This document shows, piece after piece, positions 29,781 through 38,906 of a stretch of 64,000 nucleotides of DNA. This DNA comes from Mesorhizobium sp. M2E.F.Ca.ET.219.01.1.1 (GTDB taxonomy: Bacteria; Pseudomonadota; Alphaproteobacteria; Rhizobiales; Rhizobiaceae). Under the pieces are notes generated by a model. It did no database searches. It was not told the origin of the DNA and was given only the letters and a program-made list of their open reading frames with translations. Location: positions 1-64,000 of the forward strand of contig NZ_SADT02000003.1 in assembly GCF_004016445.2 (NCBI RefSeq). Reading direction: 5' to 3'. Each line of letters starts with the position of its first letter. Positions within the stretch are counted from its first letter, which is position 1. A program made the position numbers and the translations under genes.

Positions 29781-29895
29781 CGGAACCTCGGAATGGCAAT
29801 AAAGCGAAAGGAAGGCCGGTTTGCCCGATAGCGCGTCCCGGCGCAAGGGGCGTTCTGGCCACGCCTGATCGCCCCGGCTGAAGGGCTCGCGGTCT

Positions 29896-29910
29896 GAAAC
29901 GGATCGTTTC
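29896..29910. promoter_or_regulatory. Palindromic site upstream of the tetR gene
   Basis: GAAACGGATCGTTTC is a perfect inverted repeat (GAAACG/CGTTTC, 3-nt spacer) in the gap between divergent argJ and tetR, 59 nt before the tetR start. Its size and place suit a TetR-family operator for autoregulation. Confidence 0.6.
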
Positions 29911-29968
29911 GTTTCGCCCGCGAAGCCAATATGATCGGCGGCAGATTCACCGGCTAAGGAAGACTGGA

Positions 29969-30565
29969 ATGGGCGAGGCCGCCGCTCGCGGGCGCAAGTC
30001 GATCGGCGCAAAGCGCAATCCCGAGAGCGCCGACGCCATTGTCGAGGCGGCCGAGGCGGTGCTGCGCGAGGCGGGTTACGCAGGCTTCTCGATCGAGGCC
30101 GTCGCCCGGCGGGCGCGGGCGGGAAAACCAACCATCTATCGCTGGTGGCCGAGCAAGGCGGCGCTGCTGATCGAGGTCTACCAGCGCCAGAAGCATGTCG
30201 AGACGCCCGACACCGGAAACGTCGAGGATGATCTGGCCGGCCTCCTCGAGAATCTGTTCGCGCATTGGCGCGACACCCCGTCCGGCAACATCTACCGCTC
30301 ACTGATTGCCGAGGCACAGTCGGACGAGACGGCCGCGGCGGCACTTGCCGAATACTCAAAAGGACGCCGCAGCCACACGGGCCTGATGATCGAGCGCGCC
30401 AAGGCGCGCGGCGAGGTGGCGGCCGATGTCGATGCCGGGATCGTCGCCGACCTGATCGCGTCCTACGCCTGGCGGCATCTGTTGAGCAACCGCCTCGGCG
30501 AAGACGAGGCGGCGATCCGCACCGCCGTGCGCTATCTGGTGCGAGGGATAGCCCCCGCCCCATAA
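29969..30565 (+). CDS. TetR/AcrR family transcriptional regulator
   Basis: 198 residues with an N-terminal TetR helix-turn-helix (ADAIVEAAEAVLREAGYAGF, then KPTIYRWWPSKAALLIEVY) and a C-terminal ligand domain. AAGGAAG precedes the ATG. It probably regulates itself through the palindrome at 29896-29910; other targets are unknown, and the divergent neighbour argJ is a biosynthetic gene not usually under TetR control. Confidence 0.9.
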   Translation: MGEAAARGRKSIGAKRNPESADAIVEAAEAVLREAGYAGFSIEAVARRARAGKPTIYRWWPSKAALLIEVYQRQKHVETPDTGNVEDDLAGLLENLFAHWRDTPSGNIYRSLIAEAQSDETAAAALAEYSKGRRSHTGLMIERAKARGEVAADVDAGIVADLIASYAWRHLLSNRLGEDEAAIRTAVRYLVRGIAPAP

Positions 30566-30566
30566 C

Positions 30567-30592
30567 GAAAAGGCGCCCGAAGGCGCCCTTTG
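30567..30592. terminator. Bidirectional terminator between tetR and ppiC
   Basis: AAAAGGCGCC, a short CGAA loop and GGCGCCCTTT form a strong hairpin with A-rich and T-rich flanks, in the 51-nt convergent gap. It can serve both strands. Confidence 0.7.
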
Positions 30593-30616
30593 CAAAACCG
30601 ATCTCGAGCGGCCGGA

Positions 30617-31537
30617 TTACTTGCCGCCTTCCAGCGTGTCGATGTCCTTCTTGAGCTTCTCGTCCGGAATCTCGACCTTGGCTGACGCGCGCAGCTCCTT
30701 GACCATGGCGAAATACTTGTCGCGGATCACCGCCTGCTTGGCCTGGTCCTTGACGTCGTCGAAGGCCGGCGGCTGCTTGGCGCGCTTGTCCTCGAGCTTG
30801 ATGACGTGCCAGCCGAACTGCGTCTGCACCGGCTCCTTGGTGTACTTGCCGACGTCGAGCGCGAAGGCCGCCTTGTCGAATTCCGGCACCATCTGCCCCG
30901 GTCCGAACCAGCCCAGATCGCCGCCACTGGTTTTGCCCGATGGGTCGTTGGTGTGTTCGTTGGCGAGCTTCTGGAAGTCGGCGCCGCCGTCGAGCTGCTT
31001 GATGATCGCCTCGGCCTCTTCCTTCGTCTTAACGAGGATGTGACGCGCATGCACTTCATTGACCGGCGGCGTGTTGGCGATCTCCTGGTCGTAGCGGGCA
31101 CGCACTTCGGCGTCCGTGACCTTGTCGACCACTTCCTTCTCGACGACCTCGCCATGCAGCGCGCGCGCCTGCAGGAAAGCCATGCGGCGCTGGAAGTCGG
31201 GATCCTTGTCAAGGCCGCTGTCGACCGCCTTCTTGGCCATGACGCGGATTTCGATCGCCGCCGAAAGGGCGGCCGCGCGGCGCTGATCGGGCGGCAGTTG
31301 CGCGAATTGCTGCGAAAGTTCGCCTTCGGCGAGCTGCAGATCGGCCTCGGTCAGCTTCTCGCCATTGATGGTGGCGACCACGGCATTGGGATCGACCGGC
31401 GCGGCGGGAGCGGCGGCAGGCGCGGCGGCATCCGCGGGCTTGGTCTCCTGCGCCATCAGCGGCGACAGGCAGAGAGCCGAGAGCCCGAAGGCCAGACCGA
31501 GGCTGGCGAGCGAGGCGCGGCGGAACGACAGGGACAT
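30617..31537 (-). CDS. Periplasmic parvulin-type peptidyl-prolyl isomerase (PpiC/SurA-like)
   Basis: 306 residues from ATG 31537. A signal peptide (MSLSFRRASLASLG..., cleaved after a PLMA-type site) and an Ala/Pro-rich spacer precede a SurA-like N-terminal domain and a parvulin domain (EVHARHILVKTKEEAE to FGWHVIKLED). Helps fold outer membrane and periplasmic proteins. Divergent from secA, a conserved and functionally sensible pairing of export and folding. Confidence 0.9.
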   Translation of the reverse strand: MSLSFRRASLASLGLAFGLSALCLSPLMAQETKPADAAAPAAAPAAPVDPNAVVATINGEKLTEADLQLAEGELSQQFAQLPPDQRRAAALSAAIEIRVMAKKAVDSGLDKDPDFQRRMAFLQARALHGEVVEKEVVDKVTDAEVRARYDQEIANTPPVNEVHARHILVKTKEEAEAIIKQLDGGADFQKLANEHTNDPSGKTSGGDLGWFGPGQMVPEFDKAAFALDVGKYTKEPVQTQFGWHVIKLEDKRAKQPPAFDDVKDQAKQAVIRDKYFAMVKELRASAKVEIPDEKLKKDIDTLEGGK

Positions 31538-31799
31538 CAAGATAACTCCAATGGGATTGCCAATGAGGATCGCGTGAGCGGAAGGGTTCCAGATCAGTCG
31601 AATTGTGGCGGAATTTGGCGCTGCCCATAGGGCTAACGCGGCGTTGACATCGATTGAGCCCCCTCTTATCTGTCCAACGACTTGGCGTCCAGAACCGTTT
31701 TCCGGGCGCTTTTTGCGTTTGTCCGCATTCACGCGGATTTGATGGGCCCGCCAGGCGCCTGTCGCAAACGGCCAAAATTGCTATCGAAAGGACCATTGG

Positions 31800-34532
31800 A
31801 TGGTCAGTCTCGGCGGTCTCGCCCGTAAGGTTTTCGGTTCCTCCAACGACCGGCGTGTCAAGTCGACCCGGCCCAGGGTGGAAGCCATCAACGCCATGGA
31901 AAACGAGATGCGGGCGCTTTCCGACGCCGAACTCGCCGGACGCACGCAGAAATTCCGCCAGGATATCGCCAACGGCGCTTCGCTCGACGACCTGCTGGTC
32001 CCAGCCTTCGCCACGGTGCGCGAAGCCGCCCGCCGCGTGCTTGGCATGCGGCCTTTCGACGTCCAGTTGATCGGCGGCATGGTGCTGCACAATGGCGGCA
32101 TCGCCGAGATGCGCACCGGCGAGGGCAAGACCCTGGTCGCCACCTTGCCCGTCTATCTCAATGCGCTCGCCGGCAATGGCGTGCATGTCGTTACCGTCAA
32201 CGACTACCTCGCCAAGCGCGACGCCGAATGGATGGGCCGCGTCTACAAATTCCTCGGCCTGACCGTCGGCATCATCGTCCACGGCCTTTCCGACGACGAG
32301 CGCCGCGAGGCCTATGCCTGCGACGTCACCTACGCCACCAACAACGAGCTCGGCTTCGACTATCTGCGCGACAACATGAAGTATGAGCGCTCGCAGATGG
32401 TGCAGCGCGGCCATTCCTACGCCATTGTCGACGAGGTCGATTCCATCCTGGTGGATGAGGCGCGCACGCCGCTGATCATTTCCGGTCCGCTCGAGGACCG
32501 CTCGGAAATGTACAACACCATCGACGCCTTCATGCTGAAGCTCGGCCCGGCCGACTACGAGGTCGACGAGAAGCAGAAGACGACGATCTTCACCGAGGAA
32601 GGCACCGAGAAGCTGGAAAACATGCTGACCGCGGCCGGCTTGTTGAAGGGCGAGTCGCTCTACGACGTCGAGAACGTCGCCATCGTCCACCACGTCAACA
32701 ATGCGCTGAAGGCGCATCTGTTGTTCCAGAAGGACCGCGATTACATCGTGCGCAACGGCGAGATCGTCATCATCGACGAGTTCACCGGCCGCATGATGCC
32801 CGGCCGCCGCTATTCGGAAGGCCTGCACCAGGCGCTCGAGGCCAAGGAGCACGTGCAGATCCAGCCGGAGAACCAGACGCTGGCCTCCGTCACCTTCCAG
32901 AATTATTTCCGCCTCTACAAGAAGCTCGCCGGCATGACCGGCACGGCGCTGACCGAGGCCGAGGAATTCGGCAACATCTACAATCTCGAGGTCACCGAGA
33001 TCCCGACCAACCTGCCGGTCGCCCGCAAGGACGAGGACGACGAGGTTTACCGGACGGTCGACGAGAAATACAAGGCGATCGTCAAGGAAATCAAGGACGC
33101 GCGCGAGCGTGGCCAGCCGATCCTGGTCGGCACCACCTCGATCGAGAAATCCGAGCAGCTGGCCGAGCGCTTGCGCAAGGAAGGCATCAAGGACTTCGAA
33201 GTGCTGAACGCCCGCCACCATGAGCGCGAGGCGTCCATCGTCGCCCAGGCCGGCAAGCCCGGCGCCATCACCATCGCCACCAACATGGCCGGCCGCGGCA
33301 CCGACATCAAGCTCGGCGGCAATGCCGAGATGCGCATCGCCGAGGAGCTTGGCGACATGCCGGCCGGCCCCGAGCGCGAGGCGCGGGAGAAGGCCATCAT
33401 CGACGATGTCGAGCGCCTGAAGGAAAAGGCGCTGGCCGCCGGCGGCCTTTACGTTCTGGCCACCGAGCGCCACGAATCGCGCCGCATCGACAACCAGCTG
33501 CGTGGCCGCTCCGGCCGTCAGGGCGACCCCGGCCGCTCGAAATTCTTCCTGTCGCTGCAGGACGACCTTATGCGCATCTTCGGCTCCGAGCGCATGGACG
33601 GCATGCTGCAGAAGCTCGGCCTCAAGGAAGACGAGGCGATCATCCATCCCTGGATCAACAAGGCGCTCGAAAAAGCGCAGAAGAAGGTCGAGGCGCGCAA
33701 CTTCGACATCCGCAAGAACCTTTTGAAATATGACGACGTCTCGAACGACCAGCGCAAGGTGGTGTTCGAGCAGCGCATCGAGCTGATGGACGGCGAAGGC
33801 CTCTCGGAGACGATCACCGAGATGCGTGAAGGCGTGATCGACGAGATCGTCGCCAAGAACATCCCCGAAAACGCCTATGCCGAGCAATGGAACGTCGCCG
33901 GCCTCAAGGAGGAAGTGGCGCAGTACCTCAATCTCGACCTGCCGATCGAGGAATGGGTCAAGGAAGAGGGCATCGCCGAGGACGATATCCGGGAGCGCAT
34001 CGCGGCCGCGGCCGACGCCGCCGCCAAGGAGCGCGCCGACCGCTTCGGCCCCGACGTGATGAATTACGTCGAGCGTTCAGTGGTCCTGCAGACGCTCGAT
34101 CATCTGTGGCGCGAGCATATCGTCAATCTCGACCATCTGCGCTCGGTCGTCGGCTTCCGCGGCTACGCCCAGCGCGACCCGCTGCAGGAATACAAAAGCG
34201 AGGCCTTCGAGCTGTTCCAGGGCATGCTGGGCAATTTGCGCCAGGCCGTCACCGCGCAGCTGATGCGAGTCGAGCTGGTGCGCCAGGCGGCCGACGCGCC
34301 GCCGCCCGAAACGCCCGAGATGTTCGGCAGCCACATCGACGGCTCCACCGGCGAGGACGATTTCCAGGGCGGCGAGACCGCGCTTCTGATGCGCCAGGAC
34401 ACCACCGCCGTCGTCGCGCCGGAAAACCGCGACCCGAAGAACCCGGCGACTTGGGGCAAGATCGGCCGCAACGAAACCTGCCCTTGCGGCTCCGGCAAGA
34501 AGTACAAGCACTGCCACGGCGCCTTCGCCTGA
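31800..34532 (+). CDS. secA: Preprotein translocase ATPase SecA
   Basis: Motor of the Sec pathway. 910 residues. Walker A MRTGEGKTLVATL near residue 102, DEAD-type VDEVDSILVDEARTPLI, RGTDIKLGG in the second motor domain, and the C-terminal zinc/SecB-binding motif CPCGSGKKYKHCHG. Preceded by AAAGGA. The stop is followed within a few bases by a family B hairpin that may end transcription. Confidence 0.98.
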   Translation: MVSLGGLARKVFGSSNDRRVKSTRPRVEAINAMENEMRALSDAELAGRTQKFRQDIANGASLDDLLVPAFATVREAARRVLGMRPFDVQLIGGMVLHNGGIAEMRTGEGKTLVATLPVYLNALAGNGVHVVTVNDYLAKRDAEWMGRVYKFLGLTVGIIVHGLSDDERREAYACDVTYATNNELGFDYLRDNMKYERSQMVQRGHSYAIVDEVDSILVDEARTPLIISGPLEDRSEMYNTIDAFMLKLGPADYEVDEKQKTTIFTEEGTEKLENMLTAAGLLKGESLYDVENVAIVHHVNNALKAHLLFQKDRDYIVRNGEIVIIDEFTGRMMPGRRYSEGLHQALEAKEHVQIQPENQTLASVTFQNYFRLYKKLAGMTGTALTEAEEFGNIYNLEVTEIPTNLPVARKDEDDEVYRTVDEKYKAIVKEIKDARERGQPILVGTTSIEKSEQLAERLRKEGIKDFEVLNARHHEREASIVAQAGKPGAITIATNMAGRGTDIKLGGNAEMRIAEELGDMPAGPEREAREKAIIDDVERLKEKALAAGGLYVLATERHESRRIDNQLRGRSGRQGDPGRSKFFLSLQDDLMRIFGSERMDGMLQKLGLKEDEAIIHPWINKALEKAQKKVEARNFDIRKNLLKYDDVSNDQRKVVFEQRIELMDGEGLSETITEMREGVIDEIVAKNIPENAYAEQWNVAGLKEEVAQYLNLDLPIEEWVKEEGIAEDDIRERIAAAADAAAKERADRFGPDVMNYVERSVVLQTLDHLWREHIVNLDHLRSVVGFRGYAQRDPLQEYKSEAFELFQGMLGNLRQAVTAQLMRVELVRQAADAPPPETPEMFGSHIDGSTGEDDFQGGETALLMRQDTTAVVAPENRDPKNPATWGKIGRNETCPCGSGKKYKHCHGAFA

Positions 34533-34541
34533 ACCCCTCTT

Positions 34542-34600
34542 CCTTCTCCCCGTCATACGGGGAGAAGGTGCCCGAAGGGCGGATGAGGGGCAGCGCCGGC
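34542..34600 (+). repeat. Intergenic repeat, family B (copy 1)
   Basis: CCTTCTCCCCGT and ACGGGGAGAAGG form a perfect 12-bp stem with a 3-nt loop, followed by a conserved tail reading GCCCGAAGGGCGGATGAGG. Two more copies lie at 40076-40133 (same strand) and 40249-40306 (opposite). Here it sits just behind secA and could end its transcript. Confidence 0.8.
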
Positions 34601-34734
34601 GTTACGCGATCCCGGTGGAACGCCGAGTTAGGCTTCCCCAGCAACTAATTCCCCAGCACACGGATTTTGACCGGCCGGCTCTGTCTGCGTCGGCAGGTGG
34701 CATGCCTTTGGCCGAAACGCCCGTCGCGATCGTC

Positions 34735-34782
34735 ATTCTAGGGCGGAGCAGGAGCGAAGCTCCGTCGCGAAGACCCTAGAAT
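34735..34782 (+). repeat. REP-like palindrome, family C (left of the IS110 element)
   Basis: ATTCTAGGG at 34735-34743 pairs with CCCTAGAAT at 34774-34782, with CGGAGC...GAGCGAAGCTCC inside. A second 48-nt copy in inverted orientation is at 35906-35953. The two enclose the IS110 element. Confidence 0.75.
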
Positions 34783-34802
34783 CCACGGCATGGCAACTGT
34801 GT

Positions 34803-35730
34803 TCATGCGAATGCGGTTTTGTCGCGAATGATAGCGTTGAGGACGACCAGGAGCTTCCTTGCGACGGCGATGATGGCGAGTTTCTTGGACCCCGAGCGGG
34901 CAGCAAGCGCTGTGTAGAATGTCTTGAAGCGCTCACAGGTTCTGATGGCGGTGAGGGCTGCCATGTAGAGGGCGCGGCGCACGCGTGATCGCCCGCCCTG
35001 GATCTGGCTCCTGCGGTTGAGCTTGCCGCTCTTGTTGTCGAACGGGGCAAGGCCGACGAGCGCGGCGATCGCCTTGGGTGAGCGCTGGCCGAGCTCGGGC
35101 AGGAGCGCCAGCAGCGAGAGCGCGCCGCCCTTGGAGACACCGGGCACGGAGACCATCAGCGCATGGTCGCGGGCGGTGTCCTGGTTTTGACGAATGACTG
35201 CGGCAATCTGGCTCTCGAACGCCTTGATGCGCGTGTCGAGGTCGGCGATCAGGTCTTCAAGGCTGGTGATGACGATCTCCTCGAAGGCCTCGGCGAGGTG
35301 CTTCTTCGCCGTTGCCCGCATCCCGACCAGTTGATCGCGGTGGCCAGCAAGCGATTGAAGCTGCTCGACTTCTTCGCTCGGCGCCGGCTCGGCCTCAGGG
35401 TTATAGCGACGGCCGTAGCCGCTCAGCATCCTGGCATCGAGAGGATCGGTCTTGGCGCGCCGTCGCGTTGACTTCGAATAGTGGTGGGTGTGCGCCGGGT
35501 TGTGCCGCGAGAATGGCACGCCGGCCTTGGCCAGCGCATGGCGCAGCAGCCGGTCATGCACGCCTGTCGCCTCCATGACGACGAAGTCCCGACTGGGATC
35601 AAGGCCCGCCACATAGGCCGCTATCGCATCGGCCTGGTTATCGATGCGCCGAAGACGACCGCTTGTCTCATCAAAAAAAGTCGAGCCACTGCTTGGAGAT
35701 GTCGCAGCCGACATAGTTCTGGGCTATCAT
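34803..35730 (-). pseudogene. IS110-family transposase, frameshifted in a T7 run
   Basis: The protein starts at ATG 35730 (MIAQNYVGCDISKQWLDFF), carrying the first Asp of the DEDD RuvC-like site. A run of seven T on the minus strand (A at 35673-35679) then puts the frame out, giving a stop at once. Six T would continue FFDETSGRLRRIDN. The rest, in the other frame to 34803, has VVMEATGVHD, AKTDPLDARM and a Transposase_20 domain with GGRSRVRRALYM, which includes the serine typical of this family. Active enzyme would need slippage at the T7 run; otherwise it is dead. Confidence 0.85.
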
Positions 35731-35905
35731 GTCCACGCCTCTTCCTGTGGTGCGGGGTCTGCTTCGAACAGCCCCGTGCAACTGTTCAGGTTGATGGTTC
35801 ACCGGTGGGAAGGGACCGGGCCATGCCACGGCCTGTCCGAAAGGACGACCAGGATCCACTCGGTCTCCTTCCCACTTCAACCATACACCGAAACCAACAC
35901 ACAGG
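35731..35905 (-). ncRNA. Candidate bridge RNA region of the IS110 element
   Basis: IS110 elements of the IS110 group are known to encode a bridge RNA in the non-coding end upstream of the transposase, which pairs with donor and target DNA. This 175-base stretch occupies that place and shows short self-complementary segments. I could not resolve the two guide loops by eye, so the call rests on family knowledge and position. Confidence 0.35.
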
Positions 35906-35953
35906 ATTCTATGGTCTGCGCGCGTCGCTTCGCTCCTTGCTCCGCCATAGAAT
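35906..35953 (-). repeat. REP-like palindrome, family C (right of the IS110 element)
   Basis: ATTCTATGG at 35906-35914 pairs with CCATAGAAT at 35945-35953. Its reverse complement, with CGGAGCAAGGAGCGAAGC inside, closely matches the copy at 34735-34782. Both copies are complete and equal in length, so the element lies between two repeats rather than splitting one. Confidence 0.75.
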
Positions 35954-36079
35954 GACGAGGTTGGGGCGGCTTCGACCAATCTCCGGCGTTGCGCTGATTT
36001 CACGGAAATGAACGGAGAATCTTGCACCAAGACAAACGGCAACTTTTCAAAATCCTTGTGTCGGGGAACGCACTAACCG

Positions 36080-38665
36080 TCACACCAGCCCCGAGGCGCG
36101 CGCCGCGGCCGCCGCTTCGCCGCGCGAGACGGCTTCCAGTTTCCCGAGCACCGCTGAAACATGGTGGTCGACCGTCTTCGGCGAGATGGTCAGATGCGCG
36201 GCGATCTTCTTGTTTGAGAAGCCTCGCTCGATCAACTGCAGGACCTCCATCTGGCGCTGCGTGAGGCCGGCCTGGTTGGCGCGTGTCGCCTGCCTCGGAC
36301 CTCTGGCGATGCGGCTCACGCCGCTCTGCCGCAGCAGGCTGCGCACGTGCTGCGCCACCGGTCTTGCGCCGAGCGCCTCGAAAATGTCCAGCGCTTCACG
36401 CCGCGCGGCCTCGTCGCCCTGCAGCAAGGCAAGCGCTCGTTCGAAAGGGGCGCCCATCCTTGTCCAAAACGCAGCGGCGGCGCGCCAGTCGCCAACCAGT
36501 TGCAGGCGGTGCGGCTCGGCCATGCCCTCGGTCTCGCCGGGATCGCTTTCAGGCGACAAAAGCCGCCGCCAGATCGCCAGCTCACCGAACACCGCCCGCG
36601 TCGGCGCGAGGCCTTCGGCAAGGGCGATCAGATGCAGCGCTTCGTCCCTGTCGCCCTCGCCCAGCCACGCCAGCTCGGCCATCATCCCGGCAAAAGGAAC
36701 AAGCCGTTGCAGCTCCATGCCCTTGTCCAGGAACCGCCTCATCTCTTCCACGATCGGCTCGGCCGACGGGTCGCCGCGGCGGATGCGCAATCTGGCCAGG
36801 GCCACCAGCGACGGATAGCGTACCAGCGCCGGCGTTGCTTCATCGTCGACAACCTCATGCGCCGTCGCCGCGGCATCGTCCCAGAGGCCGAGCCTCAGCA
36901 GAAGCTGCGCCTGCACGCCGCGCATGTAATCGCGCCATGTCGCCAGATCGTTCTCGACGCAATAGGCAATGCCGCGCTCCAGGAACGAAGACGCCTCGCT
37001 GAAATTGAGCCTGTTCATCTCGACGCAGGCGCAGTTGGTGAAGGCGCGCGCAGCGTGTTCCTGGAAGTTTCCCGACAATGCGATTCCCAGGCTGCGGGCC
37101 AGATCGCGCCGCCCTTTGGTGAAATCCAGCCATTGTCCGGCGGCGCCGACATTGTTCAGCGCATGACACAGAATATCCGGCCGGTTGAGCCGCTCCGCCA
37201 GATCGACCGCCTTGCCGCCGAGCGAAAGCGTGTCCTCGAGCCGCTCGGCGAGCATCGCCAGCTGCGAGAGGTTCGAGTAGGCCATCGCCAGCTCGGCGCT
37301 GTCGGGAGCGGTCTCCAGAAGCTCCACCGCCTGCTCACCGAAACGGTCCGCGGCCGCGCGATCGCCAAGCAGGTAGGCAAAGCGCGACAAACACCTGAGG
37401 CTGTCGCCTTCCTTGACACGGTCGCCCAACGCCTGGCGCAACTGGCGCGCCCGGCCCTGCGCCTCCATCGCCGCGTCGACGCGGCCGATCAAGTGGCACT
37501 CGAAGGCGTGGCCTTCATAGAGCTCGGCTCGCTTTTCGGCCGGCAGCATATCCGCGTAGCGCAGGGCAACTTCGTAATAGCCCACCGCGTCGCGATGCGC
37601 GCCGACCCGCGAAGCCTCGCGCGCCGCGGCCGGCGCGAGCTCGCGCACCACGTCCAGGTTCTGCGCTTCCACGGCATGGTGCACCAGCCTGGCAGTGGCC
37701 ACTTGCGGGTTTTCGCGCAAGGCCGCCAGGGCGCGTTCATTGTATTCGCGCCGTTTGCTCGGCGTCAGCGCCATCTCGATCGCCGTGCGGGCGATCTCGT
37801 GCCGGAAGGCATAGCCGTCGCCGAAATCCTCGAGCAGCCCGTTGGCGACGCATTCAGCGAGCTGACCGGCGGCGGCAATCCCGCAAAGGCCACTCAGCGC
37901 CCAAGCGTCGGCGCGGCGCGGAAACACCGAGACGGCGTCGAGCATCGAGCGCGCGCCAGGCGACAGTTTTTCGGCGCGCGCCAGAACGGCGTCACGCACG
38001 CTCGCCGGCAATGCGCCATCGCCTTCGGCGGCGAGCAGCTCGGTGACGAAGAAGGCGTTGCCGGCGCTCGCCCGGTAGATTGCGTCGCCGTCGCGCTTGG
38101 CGGTTGCGGCGAGCGAGAGCACGGCGCTTTCGCTGAGCAGCGGCACGTCGATACGCACGGCATTGCCGGCCGGGATCTCGCCGAGCGCCCGGCGCACGCG
38201 CATCTGCCCTTCGCTGCGGTCGGTCCGCGCCGTGATCAGAAGCAGGATGTGGGTGTTTGCGATGCGCCGGCCGAGGAAGCGCACGAAATCGAGCGTCGCG
38301 TCATCGGCCCAGTGCAGGTCTTCGATGACGAGCACGCTCGGGCCCTTCGCCTCGAAGACGTCGAGCGCCTCGGAAAACAAGGGCAACCGCTGCACCTGGC
38401 GGTCGTCGATCGCTCGCGGCAGTTCCCACTGCGCGTTGCGGGCCAGGTCGTGAAGCGGCCCCAGCGGGTCCGGAATGGACAGGTCCTCGCAGGCGCTGCG
38501 AAGCACGGACAGGCCATCATCCAGTCGGCTCGCGAACGCCTCGACCAGCGCCGTCTTGCCGGCGCCGGCCTCGCCCAAGACGACCACGACGCGGCCACGA
38601 CCCCCTGTTGCATCCGCCAACAAGGCATCCATCTGCTGCAGCTGCGGCTGCCGTTCCAGAAGCAT
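36080..38665 (-). CDS. LAL-type LuxR family regulator (AAA+ ATPase with C-terminal HTH)
   Basis: About 861 residues from ATG 38665 (MLLERQPQLQQMDALL); an ATG at 38695 is an alternative. N-terminal ATPase with Walker A LGEAGAGKTALVEAF and Walker B VLVIEDLHWADD, a long TPR-like helical middle, and a C-terminal LuxR helix-turn-helix (LTQRQMEVLQLIERGFSNKK, then ISPKTVDHHVSAVLGKL). Members of this MalT-like class are ATP-dependent activators whose helical region binds an inducer, here unknown. It is divergent from a DUF4242 gene, the likely target, with repeats in the gap. Confidence 0.9.
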   Translation of the reverse strand: MLLERQPQLQQMDALLADATGGRGRVVVVLGEAGAGKTALVEAFASRLDDGLSVLRSACEDLSIPDPLGPLHDLARNAQWELPRAIDDRQVQRLPLFSEALDVFEAKGPSVLVIEDLHWADDATLDFVRFLGRRIANTHILLLITARTDRSEGQMRVRRALGEIPAGNAVRIDVPLLSESAVLSLAATAKRDGDAIYRASAGNAFFVTELLAAEGDGALPASVRDAVLARAEKLSPGARSMLDAVSVFPRRADAWALSGLCGIAAAGQLAECVANGLLEDFGDGYAFRHEIARTAIEMALTPSKRREYNERALAALRENPQVATARLVHHAVEAQNLDVVRELAPAAAREASRVGAHRDAVGYYEVALRYADMLPAEKRAELYEGHAFECHLIGRVDAAMEAQGRARQLRQALGDRVKEGDSLRCLSRFAYLLGDRAAADRFGEQAVELLETAPDSAELAMAYSNLSQLAMLAERLEDTLSLGGKAVDLAERLNRPDILCHALNNVGAAGQWLDFTKGRRDLARSLGIALSGNFQEHAARAFTNCACVEMNRLNFSEASSFLERGIAYCVENDLATWRDYMRGVQAQLLLRLGLWDDAAATAHEVVDDEATPALVRYPSLVALARLRIRRGDPSAEPIVEEMRRFLDKGMELQRLVPFAGMMAELAWLGEGDRDEALHLIALAEGLAPTRAVFGELAIWRRLLSPESDPGETEGMAEPHRLQLVGDWRAAAAFWTRMGAPFERALALLQGDEAARREALDIFEALGARPVAQHVRSLLRQSGVSRIARGPRQATRANQAGLTQRQMEVLQLIERGFSNKKIAAHLTISPKTVDHHVSAVLGKLEAVSRGEAAAAARASGLV

Positions 38666-38720
38666 GATCGCACTCTCGCGAAATCGGAATTCCATCACGG
38701 CGGGTCCCCGCCGCGATAGC

Positions 38721-38777
38721 GTGGGAAACGGCACAGAAATGTGACTTTCCACACATTCCGGTGCCATCTTCCACATA
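38721..38777. promoter_or_regulatory. Candidate binding sites between the LAL regulator and the DUF4242 gene
   Basis: Two direct repeats, TTCCACACA (38747-38755) and TTCCACATA (38769-38777), begin 22 nt apart, two helical turns. An inverted relative, GTGGGAAA, is at 38721-38728. This spacing suits a regulator binding one face of the DNA. The assignment to the neighbouring LuxR-type protein is inference. Confidence 0.4.
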
Positions 38778-38906
38778 AAACGATCCAAAGATAGGGAATC
38801 GTCCCGGCCAATATGGGGAATGGCTCCGATGCGTGATCTTTGCCGAAATGGTGGGATCGGCCTTGCTCGAAACGAGCCCAATCCAATCACGAAAGGAATA
38901 ACGATC

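Larger units (their letters stand above)
34783..35905 (-). mobile_element. IS110-family insertion element between two inverted REP-like palindromes
   Basis: The element holds one transposase gene on the minus strand and about 175 bases of non-coding sequence ahead of it. IS110 elements lack long terminal inverted repeats and often target REP palindromes, which fits the family C copies at both sides. The exact ends cannot be fixed without an empty site; the limits given are the inner edges of the palindromes. It separates secA from the LAL-regulator gene. Confidence 0.6.

Noticed and set aside
29781..30563. Extended N-terminus of ArgJ
   Set aside because: This part overlaps the tetR gene on the other strand and has an arginine/serine-rich shadow composition; ArgJ of normal length starts at 29780.
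31209..33887. 892-codon open frame opposite secA and ppiC
   Set aside because: Antisense of secA, which has every expected motif; the frame crosses the secA promoter region and has no domain.
36347..38719. 790-codon open frame opposite the LAL regulator
   Set aside because: Shadow frame; the opposite strand holds a complete ATPase and LuxR helix-turn-helix.
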